Assembly: GCF_022669055.1 (NCBI RefSeq)
Contig: NZ_JAJMLW010000002.1
Span: 496,001 to 560,000, forward strand
Origin: Adlercreutzia faecimuris
GTDB taxonomy: Bacteria > Actinomycetota > Coriobacteriia > Coriobacteriales > Eggerthellaceae
Length of the DNA stretch: 64,000 nucleotides
Reading direction: 5' to 3'
Shown: positions 41,997 through 50,491 of the stretch, in pieces
Position numbering within the stretch: position 1 is the first letter of the stretch
Layout of the letters: each line of letters opens with the position of its first letter
The notes under the pieces: generated by a model
Seen by the model: the letters and a program-made list of their open reading frames with translations, nothing else
Databases searched by the model: none
Told to the model about the DNA's origin: nothing
Position numbers and translations under genes: made by a program

Positions 41997-43212
41997 AGGC
42001 GCCCTTCCTTCCTAACGCGTTGTGATGGGTGCAGACCGACGCGATCAGCCCGAGCATGGCGAAGTTGACCACCATGAACGACGACCCGTAGCTGACGAAC
42101 GGCAGCGGGATGCCCGTGATGGGCATGAGCCCGCAGGTCATCCCGATGTTCTCGAGTATCTGGAACAGCCACATCCCCACGACGGCGCACACGATGAGCA
42201 TGCCGAACAGGTCGTCGGCCTCCCGCGCGATGCGCAGGGCCGCCATGATGAGCGCGATGTAGAGGGCCAGGAGCGCCACGACGCCGACGAAGCCCAGCTC
42301 CTCGGCGAGCACGCAGAAGATGAAGTCGGTGGGCGCCTCGGGCAGGTAGCCGTAGGTGGCCTGGGTGCCGTGGAGCAGCCCCTTGCCGAACAGCCCGCCC
42401 GACCCGATGGCGATCATGGCCTGGGCCAGGTTGTAGCCGTCGCCGGAGGTGTCGGCGTCGGGGTTGAGGAACACGAGCAGGCGGCTGCGCTGGTAGTTCT
42501 TGAGCAGGCGGTACTCGTAGACGCCCGGCGACTTCTCGTACTTGAGGAACTCGTCGATGACGAACACCGCCGCGATGGCCGCGATGCCGGCGAGGAGCGT
42601 GATGACGAGGTAGCGGGGCCGCGCGCCGCCCATGAGCAGCGTGGTGGCGGCGATGAACAGGTACACGAGCCCCGTGCCCAGGTCGGGCTGGGTCATGATG
42701 CACAGAAACGGGATGAGCAGCAGGCCGAGCACCTTGCAGTACTCGCGCGCGTCCTCGAGCGTGCCGCCGTAGCGGCTCACCAGGCTGGCCGCGAACAGCA
42801 CGACGGTCACCTTGGCGAACTCGCCGGGCTGCACCTGCATGCCGATCTTGATCCACGACTGGGCGCCCTTGGCCCCCACGCCGATGACGGGCAGGTGGGG
42901 CGACAGGATGAGCACCACGTTGATGACGAGGAACACGATGGTCATGTTGGCCAGGCGCCGGTAGTCGAGGCGCCACAGAAGCGCCATGATGACAAGGCCG
43001 CCGGCCACGCCCGCCAGCTGGCGCGTGAAGCTGAAGTCGGCGTTGGTCGAGGTGGCCGACCAGCACACCACCAGCCCGTAGCCGACGAGCAGCGCGGCCA
43101 CGGCGAGGAACCACAGAAGCGACCCGCCGACGCCGCCCAGGAGCGCGGGGCGGCTCGCCCGGGGGGCGGCGGGCGCGACGTGCACGGAGTTGATCTGGGG
43201 AAGCTCTGCCAC
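41980..43212 (-). CDS. rodA: Peptidoglycan glycosyltransferase RodA
   Basis: SEDS-family polymerase that works with the PBP2-type transpeptidase during lateral wall growth. The 410-aa protein has about ten membrane helices and the conserved QPDLGTGLVYLF (catalytic-loop Asp), GVGAKGAQSWIKIGMQVQPGEFAKV, and C-terminal GLMPITGIPLPFVSYGSS. The start is GTG 43210-43212 with GGAGG upstream, 8 nt after the mrdA stop. Confidence 0.95.
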   Translation of the reverse strand: MAELPQINSVHVAPAAPRASRPALLGGVGGSLLWFLAVAALLVGYGLVVCWSATSTNADFSFTRQLAGVAGGLVIMALLWRLDYRRLANMTIVFLVINVVLILSPHLPVIGVGAKGAQSWIKIGMQVQPGEFAKVTVVLFAASLVSRYGGTLEDAREYCKVLGLLLIPFLCIMTQPDLGTGLVYLFIAATTLLMGGARPRYLVITLLAGIAAIAAVFVIDEFLKYEKSPGVYEYRLLKNYQRSRLLVFLNPDADTSGDGYNLAQAMIAIGSGGLFGKGLLHGTQATYGYLPEAPTDFIFCVLAEELGFVGVVALLALYIALIMAALRIAREADDLFGMLIVCAVVGMWLFQILENIGMTCGLMPITGIPLPFVSYGSSFMVVNFAMLGLIASVCTHHNALGRKGAYAATH

Positions 43213-43220
43213 GGGCCCTC

Positions 43221-45371
43221 CTAGTCCGTTCGCCCGGCGCTCGTGCCGTGGTACTCGACCGACTTGCCCGTGAACCCGGCCACCCGCTGGGGCGCCTCGA
43301 GGTCGGCGCCGGCGTCGGCGGCCATGGCCGCGCCGAGCAGCTTCGCCGCCACCGGGGCCGCCACCTCCGAACCGCCGCCGCCCTGGTCGATGATGACGGT
43401 GACGACGTACTTGGGGTCGTCGTAGGGCGCGTAGGCCACGAACCAGGCGTGGTCGGCCGCGCCGCTGTTCTCGCCGGTCCCCGACTTGCCCGCCGCCTGC
43501 ACCCCGGCCTCGGCGAACATCCGGGCCACCTTCTCGTTCTCGACGATGACGCCGCGCAGGGCGTCGCGCACGTAGGCCAGGTGCGACGCGTTGGCGTCCA
43601 CCTCGGTGACGACCTCGGGCTCGAAGGTCACCACCACGTCTCCCGCGGCGTTGCGCACGTCCTTGAGCAGGTGCGGGCGCATGATCCTTCCCGTGGCCAC
43701 ACCGCCGTAGGCCGCCGCTATCTCGAGCGGGGTCACCAGCACGTAGCCCTGGCCGATGATCATGTTGGTGTAGTCGCCGCCGCGCCAGGGGGCCTCGGAG
43801 GGCACGTTGCGCCAGCGCTCGGCCTTCCACGCCGGGGTGGGGATGGTGCCGGCCGCCTCGTTGGCCAGGTCGATGCCGGTGGCCTTGTCCAGGTTGAAGC
43901 GGGCCAGGTAGTCCTGCAGCGCCGTCTCGGACACCTGGCCGGTGCCGGCCGGCCCGTGGTCGAAGAACGCCTTCGCTATCTCGTAGAACACCACGTCGCA
44001 GGAGTGCACGATGCCCCCGCGCAGGTCGAGCCCGCCGTGGCCCGAGTGGTTCCAGCACATCTGCACGTCGCCCGACCCGAAGCCGTCCCACTTGCCCTCG
44101 CACACCCAGCCCGACGTGGGCGAGGCGAAGCCGTACTCCAGGCCCGCGAGCGACGTGAACGCCTTGTAGGTGGACGCGGCCGGGTACTGGCCGGATATGA
44201 CGCGGTTGCTCAGGGGCTCGTGGGAGTCCTCGCTCGTGTAGAGGTCCCAGATCTCCTGGGGGATGCCGCCGGTGAAGTTGGCGGGGTCGAAGGTGGGGAA
44301 GCTCGACAGCGCCAGCACCGCGCCGTCGCGCACGTCCATGACCACGGCCGCCGCGGCCACGCCCCGGCCCCGGCCGATGACGCCGTCGGGCGCCACGAGG
44401 TCGGCCAGCGTCTTGTCGGCCACGTACTGCACGCGGGCGTCGATGGTCAGGTGCACGTCGGAGCCCTTGGTGGCCTGGGTCTCGCTCACCACCTCCACCG
44501 CCCGGCCGGCCGCGTCGGCCAGCACGCGGCGCTGCCCGTGGTCGCCGGATATGAGGCCGTCGTAGAAGGCCTCGACGCCGCTCTTGCCCACCGTGTCGGT
44601 GGCCTTGATCTCGCGGCCCTCCAGCTTCGCCTTGAGCTCGTCCTCCGACGGGGGCCCGGTGTAGCCCAGCACGTGGGCGGCCAGGGCGCCGAAGGGGTAC
44701 TCGCGCACGGTGCGCGTCTCGACGGCCACGCCGGGGAAGGCGTCGGAGTGCTCGGAGATGAAGGCCACGTCGCGCAGGCGCACGTCGTCGGCCACCACGC
44801 GCTGGGACTGGGCGCCGCCCGAGGCGTCCTGGATGCGCTGGCGCACCACGCCGGCGGGCACGCCCAGCACGGCTGCCAGGCGCCGCACCACGTCGCGGTC
44901 GTCGGCCACCTCGGCGTCGGCCAGCACCGTCTGGCTCGAGCGGTTCTTCACCAGCGGCGTGCCCTGGGCGTCGCAGATGAGCCCGCGGGGCGCCGGGGTG
45001 GACACGGTGGAGTAGAGGTTCTTCTCGGCGTCGCGCGAGTAGTCCGACGACGAGAGCACCTGGAGGCTCCAGAGCTTGGCGCCGAGCGACCCGAACACGG
45101 CCGTCGCCAGAAGGCCCAGGGCCACGAAGCGCGACCTGAGGCCGTCGGCGGGCTTCTTCACGGCGGTCTGGCCGCGGGTGACGTGCACGTCGCCGGCGCC
45201 GGACGGGGCCCCGTCGAGGGGCGAGGTGCCCACGCCCACGGTGTCGAGCTGCTGGACGTCCTTGCGCGGGGCGGCCGCCGACGCGCGCCGGCTGCGCACG
45301 ATGGCGACGGCCACGATGACGGCCACGACCACGAGGCCCGCGGCGATGGCCGCGATGATGGCTGCGAGCAA
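43221..45371 (-). CDS. mrdA: Penicillin-binding protein 2 (elongasome transpeptidase)
   Basis: The 716-aa protein begins at a TTG (45369-45371) behind AAGGAGG. A first hydrophobic stretch at the extreme N-terminus, a Ser/Gly linker, and a second TM (FVALGLLATAVFGSLGAKLW) precede the PBP dimerisation domain (APRGLICDAQGTPLV). The transpeptidase motifs are PAASTYKAF (S-x-x-K), HSCDVVFY (SxD, as in other PBP2) and KSGTGE (KSG). The extra N-terminal hydrophobic segment of about 90 residues is longer than usual. Partner of RodA, encoded next. Confidence 0.93.
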   Translation of the reverse strand: MLAAIIAAIAAGLVVVAVIVAVAIVRSRRASAAAPRKDVQQLDTVGVGTSPLDGAPSGAGDVHVTRGQTAVKKPADGLRSRFVALGLLATAVFGSLGAKLWSLQVLSSSDYSRDAEKNLYSTVSTPAPRGLICDAQGTPLVKNRSSQTVLADAEVADDRDVVRRLAAVLGVPAGVVRQRIQDASGGAQSQRVVADDVRLRDVAFISEHSDAFPGVAVETRTVREYPFGALAAHVLGYTGPPSEDELKAKLEGREIKATDTVGKSGVEAFYDGLISGDHGQRRVLADAAGRAVEVVSETQATKGSDVHLTIDARVQYVADKTLADLVAPDGVIGRGRGVAAAAVVMDVRDGAVLALSSFPTFDPANFTGGIPQEIWDLYTSEDSHEPLSNRVISGQYPAASTYKAFTSLAGLEYGFASPTSGWVCEGKWDGFGSGDVQMCWNHSGHGGLDLRGGIVHSCDVVFYEIAKAFFDHGPAGTGQVSETALQDYLARFNLDKATGIDLANEAAGTIPTPAWKAERWRNVPSEAPWRGGDYTNMIIGQGYVLVTPLEIAAAYGGVATGRIMRPHLLKDVRNAAGDVVVTFEPEVVTEVDANASHLAYVRDALRGVIVENEKVARMFAEAGVQAAGKSGTGENSGAADHAWFVAYAPYDDPKYVVTVIIDQGGGGSEVAAPVAAKLLGAAMAADAGADLEAPQRVAGFTGKSVEYHGTSAGRTD

Positions 45372-45384
45372 GACCTAAGCCTCC

Positions 45385-45909
45385 TTAGCGAAGTTGAGGC
45401 GACCCCGGGTGCTGCAGAGGCTGCCCGACCAGGAATCGCGCGGCGAGCGGGTAGACCACGATCCCCGCGGCGCAGTCGTAGAGCGCGCAGGGAAGCGCCC
45501 GGTAGGCGAGCGCGCCCGGGAGCGTGCCCCCCACGCCGCCGGCCAGGCAGAGCGCCCCGTAGAGCACCTCCACCGCGACGAGCGACGCCATGAGGATGGC
45601 CAGGGGCATGAACAGCGTGTCATTGTTGAGGGCCCCCATGGCCCGGGAAGCGGCAAATGTTACCAAGACGAGCAGAAACGCCATGGCCCCCACCGGCCCG
45701 CCGCCGATGAGGTCGTAGGCCATGCCCATCACGAAGGGCAGCACGTAGCCGCAGCTCTGGGGCCGCGCGACGGCGGCCGCCACGCAGTACACGGCGATGA
45801 GGTTCGGCTGGGCGGGGCCCACGGCCACAACCGGCGCCAGCACGACCTGGAGCACCAGGGCGATGAGCGCGCCTACTATGAGCGCGATGCGCTCGCGTCC
45901 GTCGGTCAT
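45385..45909 (-). CDS. mreD: Rod shape-determining protein MreD
   Basis: The 174-aa membrane protein has five or six hydrophobic segments, typical MreD length, and the context mreC-mreD-mrdA. It overlaps the mreC stop by 3-4 nt (ATGA) and shows the loosely conserved FVMGMAYDLIGGGPVGAMAF region. It scaffolds the MreBCD-RodA-PBP2 elongasome. Confidence 0.92.
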   Translation of the reverse strand: MTDGRERIALIVGALIALVLQVVLAPVVAVGPAQPNLIAVYCVAAAVARPQSCGYVLPFVMGMAYDLIGGGPVGAMAFLLVLVTFAASRAMGALNNDTLFMPLAILMASLVAVEVLYGALCLAGGVGGTLPGALAYRALPCALYDCAAGIVVYPLAARFLVGQPLQHPGSPQLR

Positions 45910-46811
45910 GACGCGGCACCTCCCTGCGAGCCGGAGGAGCCCGTCGACGCAGAGCCGCCGTCGCCCGCCGCCGGGGAGTCGGCCTTGGACACCACGAAGA
46001 CCTCCTCGAGGGCGCGGATCGACTCGCCGGGCGCCACGACGATGCGGCGCGTGGCGTCGCCGGCGGCGCCGTCCACGCGGGCGACCGTGCCGATGAGCAG
46101 GCCGCGCACGTAGCTGCCGCCCAGGCCGCTCGTCAGCACCACGTCGCCGACCGACACCGTCACGTCGGCGCCGATGTTCTCGAGGTAGAGCAGGCCGTCG
46201 AGCGAGCCGCGGACGATGCCCTCGGCGCGGCTGGACTGGATGAGCGCCGCGGCGCCCGAGGCCGGGTCGGACAGCAGGCGCACCGTGGACGAGCCCGGCG
46301 CGGTGGCCACGACCTGGCCCGCCACGCCGGTGGGGCCCATGACGGTCATGCCCGTCTCGACGCCCGCGTCGGAGCCGGCGTCGATGGTGACGGTCTGGTT
46401 CCAGGCGTCGGTCGAGCGCCCGATGACGCGGGCGGCGGTGCCCTCCAGCTTGTAGGCGTCCTTCAGGTTCAGCAGCTCCTGGAGGCGCTGGGCCTCGAGC
46501 CGGTACTCCTCGCCCTGGGCGAGGGCCTGGCGCAGCTGCTCGTTCTGCTCGCGCAGGGCGGTGAGGGTGCCCTCGTCGGCGCCGGCGTCGGCCGCGGCGT
46601 CGACGGCGCCGTCCACGGCGGCGTCGGCCGCGGCGCCGGCCGCGCGCAGGGGCGCCACGGCGCCGGCCACGGCGGCCTGGGCGCGATGGAGCACGCCGTC
46701 GGACCCCTCGCGGGCGTAGACGGTCATGGTCGCGAGCGACACGACGAGGAAGACGACGAGCAGCACCCGCCTCGCGAGCGCCGATCCCTGGTTTTGGAAG
46801 CTGAGGGCCAT
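45906..46811 (-). CDS. mreC: Rod shape-determining protein MreC
   Basis: The 301-aa bitopic protein has an N-terminal TM (ARRVLLVVFLVVSLATMTVYA), a coiled coil (ALREQNEQLRQALAQGEEYRLEAQRLQELL), then the beta-barrel periplasmic domain with VTIDAGSDAGVETGMTVMGPTGVAGQV. An Ala/Asp-rich insert (about residues 45-75) precedes the coiled coil. It is 13 nt after mreB in the same operon. Confidence 0.95.
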   Translation of the reverse strand: MALSFQNQGSALARRVLLVVFLVVSLATMTVYAREGSDGVLHRAQAAVAGAVAPLRAAGAAADAAVDGAVDAAADAGADEGTLTALREQNEQLRQALAQGEEYRLEAQRLQELLNLKDAYKLEGTAARVIGRSTDAWNQTVTIDAGSDAGVETGMTVMGPTGVAGQVVATAPGSSTVRLLSDPASGAAALIQSSRAEGIVRGSLDGLLYLENIGADVTVSVGDVVLTSGLGGSYVRGLLIGTVARVDGAAGDATRRIVVAPGESIRALEEVFVVSKADSPAAGDGGSASTGSSGSQGGAAS

Positions 46812-46824
46812 CGAGTGGGGCGGC

Positions 46825-47880
46825 CTACTTGGAGCGCATGAGCGTCTGGCGCAGGGCGGTGGGCGTCTCGAGCACCTTCAGGCAGCCGGACACCACGTTG
46901 GTGAGCGCCGTCTCCGACACCCACACGGGGATCTCCAGCTCGTTGGTGAGGTAGCGGTCGAGCCCGTGGAGCAGGCCGCCGCCGCCCGTGAGCAGGATGC
47001 CGTTCTGGATGATATCGGAGGCCAGGTCGGGGTTGGTCTTCTTGAAGGTCTCCTTGATGTGGAGGACCATCTCCTCGATGGGGGCCTGGAGCGCCGCGCG
47101 GACGTCCTCGGACTGGATGGTGACCTCCTTGGGCTGCTCGGTGATCATGTCCTGGCCCGAGATGATCATGTCGCGCTCGCGGCCGTCCTCGAAGGGCAGG
47201 ATCGACCCGATCTTGATCTTGATGACCTCGGCGGTGCGCTCGCCGATCTTGATGCCCAGAAGGTCGCGCAGGTGCACGGCGATGGCCTCGTCGAGACGGT
47301 TGCCGGCCAGGCGCAGCGAGCTGGAGGTGACGATGCCGCCGAGCGAGATGACGGCCACCTCGGTGGTGCCGCCGCCGATGTCGACGACCATGGAGCCGGT
47401 GGGCTCGGTGACGGGCAGATCGGCGCCCATGGCGGCGGCCATGGGCTCCTCGATGAGGTAGGCCTGGCGGGCGCCGGCCTGGATGGCGGCCTCGAACACG
47501 GCGCGCTTCTCGACCGAGGTGGCGCCGCAGGGGATGCAGATGACGATGCGGGGCTTGGGCTGCCAGGGGTACTTGCGCTCGGACGCCTTGTTGATGAAGG
47601 CCGACAGCATGGCCTCGGTCACGTCGTAGTCGGCGATGACGCCGTCCTTGAGCGGGTGCTCCGCCGAGAAGGCCTCCGGCGTGTGGTTGATCATGTTCTT
47701 CGCCTCGTGACCGACGGCCAGGACGCGGTGGGTGGACTTCTCTATGGCGACGACCGAGGGCTCGTTGATGACGATGCCCTCGCCCGTGATGGCGACCAGC
47801 GTGTTTGCCGTCCCCAGGTCGATGGCCATGTCCGCGGACATCTGGCCGGTCAACCCCGAGAACATGTCTAGAAAGGACAT
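46825..47880 (-). CDS. mreB: Actin-like cell-shape protein MreB
   Basis: The 351-aa protein has full-length actin-family motifs: DLGTANTLVAITGEGIVINEPS (phosphate 1), VVDIGGGTTEVAVISLGG (phosphate 2), and ILLTGGGGLLHGL (adenosine). An amphipathic N-terminal helix (MSFLDMFSGL) fits membrane binding. AAGGGGAAAG precedes the ATG. It heads the operon mreB-mreC-mreD-mrdA-rodA and marks a rod-shaped cell. Confidence 0.97.
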   Translation of the reverse strand: MSFLDMFSGLTGQMSADMAIDLGTANTLVAITGEGIVINEPSVVAIEKSTHRVLAVGHEAKNMINHTPEAFSAEHPLKDGVIADYDVTEAMLSAFINKASERKYPWQPKPRIVICIPCGATSVEKRAVFEAAIQAGARQAYLIEEPMAAAMGADLPVTEPTGSMVVDIGGGTTEVAVISLGGIVTSSSLRLAGNRLDEAIAVHLRDLLGIKIGERTAEVIKIKIGSILPFEDGRERDMIISGQDMITEQPKEVTIQSEDVRAALQAPIEEMVLHIKETFKKTNPDLASDIIQNGILLTGGGGLLHGLDRYLTNELEIPVWVSETALTNVVSGCLKVLETPTALRQTLMRSK

Positions 47881-47942
47881 ACTAGCTTTCCCCTTGGGTC
47901 AGGTTTCGGGCGTGAATCGGTAATCGGTTCAGTTAGATTCGA

Positions 47943-47948
47943 ATTCTA
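47943..47948 (-). promoter_or_regulatory. -10 element of the mre operon
   Basis: TAGAAT on the minus strand, 63 bp before the mreB start, in an AT-richer patch. No clear -35. Confidence 0.4.
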
Positions 47949-48013
47949 TCACAGGCCCGCCCCGCCCCGCGAAACTCCACAGGGCACACACCGCCCCACC
48001 AGGCCGGAGGCTC

Positions 48014-48670
48014 CTACGCGTCGGACGCGCGGCCGTCGTCCCCGGAAAGCGCGGCGCGCACCTCGCGGACCGCGGACTCCGTCAGCTCGAGGAAGCCCTT
48101 CCAGAACTCGGTCTTGCAGCGCTCCTCCACCTGCGCGCGGTAGCGCGGAAGCCAGGAGAGGACGTAGCGGTCGATGAACGACGAGAGCGACGCCTCGGCC
48201 TCACGCGCCCCCTCGCCGCCGGCGGCGGCCTTGGAGAGCAGGTGCGCCATGAACTCGAGCTCGACGCCCAGGTAGTCGAGGCGGTTGGGCTTCGACCCGC
48301 TCGTCCCGAGGCCCTCCGCGACGTAGCAGGAGTTCACGGCGAGCATGACGCCCACGCCCGTGCCGTCATCGCCCAGCCACGCGCCCGCGTAGGGAGGCCG
48401 CGGGCCGTGCGCGGGGCTGACGCCGCGAAACGCGAGCGTCCAATCGACGGCCAGCGCCTGCACGAAGTCATCCTCGCCGGCATGCTCCCCCAGGTAGCGG
48501 CGCATGCGAGCGCAGCCCGGCGCATCGTCGCCGAGCGCCTCGACCGCCTTGACGAGGGAGGGCGTCCACTCCCCGTCCGGAACCGAGCCCATGACGCCGG
48601 AGAGCATCCGCAGCGTCTCGGCGGCGGCCTCGACGCTGACCGCGTCCTCGTCGCTTCTTCTCACTTCCAT
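48014..48670 (-). CDS. TorD-like chaperone of the polysulfide-reductase-like operon
   Basis: The 218-aa helical protein has DWTLAFRGVSPAHGPRPPYAG and PNRLDYLGVELEFMAHLLSKAA, the conserved TorD-family helix pair. CAGGGGG precedes the ATG. It is the last gene after nrfD, ferredoxin and the Tat molybdoenzyme and is expected to escort the enzyme at 50492-53173. It is not a close paralog of the chaperone at 35042-35746, consistent with each operon carrying its own. Confidence 0.87.
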   Translation of the reverse strand: MEVRRSDEDAVSVEAAAETLRMLSGVMGSVPDGEWTPSLVKAVEALGDDAPGCARMRRYLGEHAGEDDFVQALAVDWTLAFRGVSPAHGPRPPYAGAWLGDDGTGVGVMLAVNSCYVAEGLGTSGSKPNRLDYLGVELEFMAHLLSKAAAGGEGAREAEASLSSFIDRYVLSWLPRYRAQVEERCKTEFWKGFLELTESAVREVRAALSGDDGRASDA

Positions 48671-48709
48671 GGTAAACCCCCTGATAGGTCTTTCTCTCTT
48701 GCCGGCAGG

Positions 48710-48761
48710 CGGGCCCGGCCGGCTCCCCCGCCCACGCAGGGCGAGGGGGCCGGCGGGCCCG
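48710..48761. terminator. Long GC hairpin after nrfD
   Basis: Arms 48710-48733 and 48739-48761 pair almost throughout (small bulges) between the nrfD stop and the torD-like start. There is no T-run. It is likely an mRNA-processing or partial-termination hairpin within the operon. Confidence 0.5.
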
Positions 48762-48806
48762 CCGCCGTCGAATGCGGGCCCGCCCGGTTGGAGGGAGGAA
48801 GCCGGG

Positions 48807-49874
48807 CTAGCCCTCGCGCAGCGCGGCGCGCACGATGAGGAACAGCAGCAGCGCCAGGCCCAGGCACCCGAGCGTCATGAGGACCTCGACGACGCTCGGC
48901 ACGTAGAGCAGCGTGGCGAACGACTCGGCCTCGGGGCCGATGTGGTGGAAGGCCAGGCCGACCTCCGCCTCGCCCGCCAGCACGAACCAGAGCTTCTCGC
49001 AGGCCAGGCCGACGACGGCGCATGCCGCGGCCGCGACCAGGCTCTTCCCGCCCACCGCGAGGAGCAGCGGAATGACGATGCCCACGATGAGGCTGATCCA
49101 GAAGTACGGGGCGTAGGCGCCGGCCACGATGGAGGCCATGAGGCCGCGGGAGAGGTCGGTGCCGGAGATCAGCCCGGTCACCGTCTCCGCGAGGATGACG
49201 GCGGCCATGGCGATGAGGCCGGCCACGAAGAGGTTCTTATGGCGCGGGGCGATGGCGGCCAGCAGGGCGGTGCCGCCCGTGAACGCGGCCACGAGGAACG
49301 AGGCGACGCTCATGCCCGAGGCCCACAGGGTGTGCGAGGTGTTGTTCGCCATCATGATTCCCTCGATGACGATGACGAGCACAGACGCGGCCATGGCGAC
49401 CACGCCGATGGCGCGCCCCTGCGACCCGCGGGCCAGCAGGGCCAGGTAGACCACGCCGACGATGACCGCGAGCAGGACCGCCCAGAAGTCGAGCACCGTG
49501 AACGAGGTGAGGTTGAGCGAGGTGATGAGGTTGATGAAGGCGCCGGGGTTGCCGAGGTCCATGATGATCAGCACGCCGGCGGCGAGCATCGTCGGAGCCG
49601 CGGCGGCCATGGCGAGCTTGCGCTCGTCGACGCTCATCACCGACGGCTTGAACTCCGAGAACCCGCACAGCGCCATCAGGCCGGCGGCGCAGGCCATCAT
49701 CGCGTAGAACACCGAGACGGACAGGCCCCAGATATAGGTCTGGGTCAGCGAGGTCACCTGCAGCCCCTGGGTTATCTGGAAGATCCACGCCGCGATGCCG
49801 GCGCAGGCGAGGACGGCGGCCACGATCATCGGAGCGCGGCTCGCGCCCGCTTTCCTTGCAGCTTCAGTAGACAT
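48807..49874 (-). CDS. NrfD/PsrC-like quinol-interacting membrane subunit
   Basis: The 355-aa protein has nine to ten hydrophobic helices and the NrfD-family pattern with TYIWGLSVSVFYAMMACAAGL and LIIMDLGNPGAFINLI. It anchors the periplasmic molybdoenzyme-ferredoxin pair and exchanges electrons with (mena)quinone. Its ATG is 9 nt after the ferredoxin stop, behind AAGGAGG. Confidence 0.92.
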   Translation of the reverse strand: MSTEAARKAGASRAPMIVAAVLACAGIAAWIFQITQGLQVTSLTQTYIWGLSVSVFYAMMACAAGLMALCGFSEFKPSVMSVDERKLAMAAAAPTMLAAGVLIIMDLGNPGAFINLITSLNLTSFTVLDFWAVLLAVIVGVVYLALLARGSQGRAIGVVAMAASVLVIVIEGIMMANNTSHTLWASGMSVASFLVAAFTGGTALLAAIAPRHKNLFVAGLIAMAAVILAETVTGLISGTDLSRGLMASIVAGAYAPYFWISLIVGIVIPLLLAVGGKSLVAAAACAVVGLACEKLWFVLAGEAEVGLAFHHIGPEAESFATLLYVPSVVEVLMTLGCLGLALLLFLIVRAALREG

Positions 49875-49883
49875 AGCTCCTCC

Positions 49884-50489
49884 TTAGCGGGGCAGGTAGT
49901 AGACGGCGGGCTGGGTGCGCTGGTCGGGGCGCATGACGTAGGCGCCCCGCCTGATGAGCTCCTGCATCTCGGGCGAGTCGAGGTCGCCGAAGATGCGCGC
50001 GTGGGTCGGGCAGGCCTGCGAGCAGGCGGTGGACACGTCGCCGGAGTCGATGCGATCAGAGCACAGGATGCACTTGCTCACCGTGCCCGCGTGGAACGCC
50101 CCCTCGTGGGCCGACTCGTAGGGGTTGTCCCCCTCAAGCTCGGGGAAGTAGGTCTTGTCCTCGCCGAAGTCGAAGGTGCGGGCCTCGTAGGGGCACGCGG
50201 CGATGCAGTAGCGGCAGCCGATGCACTTGTCCTGGTCCACCATGACGATGCCGTCCTCGCGCTTGTAGGTGGCATGGGTCGGGCAGACCGCCACGCAGAC
50301 CGCGTTCTGACAGTGGTTGCACAGCGTGGGAACCGACTTGCGGTAGGCCTTGGGGTACTCCCCCTCCTCGGTGGTGGTCACCTTGCACCAGAACGTTCCC
50401 CGCGGAGTGGCGTTCTTCTGCTTGCACGCCACGGTGCACGCGTTGCAGCCGATGCAGCGCCCGAGATCTATGACCATTCCATAGTGCAT
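49884..50489 (-). CDS. 4Fe-4S ferredoxin subunit (PsrB/PhsB-like)
   Basis: The 201-aa protein has four cluster motifs: CIGCNACTVACKQK, CNHCQNAVCVAVCPTHA, CIGCRYCIAACPYEA and CILCSDR...CSQACPTHA. The ATG is 2 nt after the catalytic gene stop. It transfers electrons between NrfD and the molybdoenzyme on the outer face of the membrane. Confidence 0.95.
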   Translation of the reverse strand: MHYGMVIDLGRCIGCNACTVACKQKNATPRGTFWCKVTTTEEGEYPKAYRKSVPTLCNHCQNAVCVAVCPTHATYKREDGIVMVDQDKCIGCRYCIAACPYEARTFDFGEDKTYFPELEGDNPYESAHEGAFHAGTVSKCILCSDRIDSGDVSTACSQACPTHARIFGDLDSPEMQELIRRGAYVMRPDQRTQPAVYYLPR

Positions 50490-50491
50490 GG

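Noticed and set aside
43221-45371. SxD instead of SxN in PBP2 as a lost active site
   Set aside because: PBP2 proteins of other bacteria also have Asp at this position; the Ser-x-x-Lys and KSG motifs are intact.
35042-48670. The two TorD-like genes as a recent duplication
   Set aside because: They share only family-level features. Each sits in its own molybdoenzyme operon, so independent specialised chaperones are more likely.
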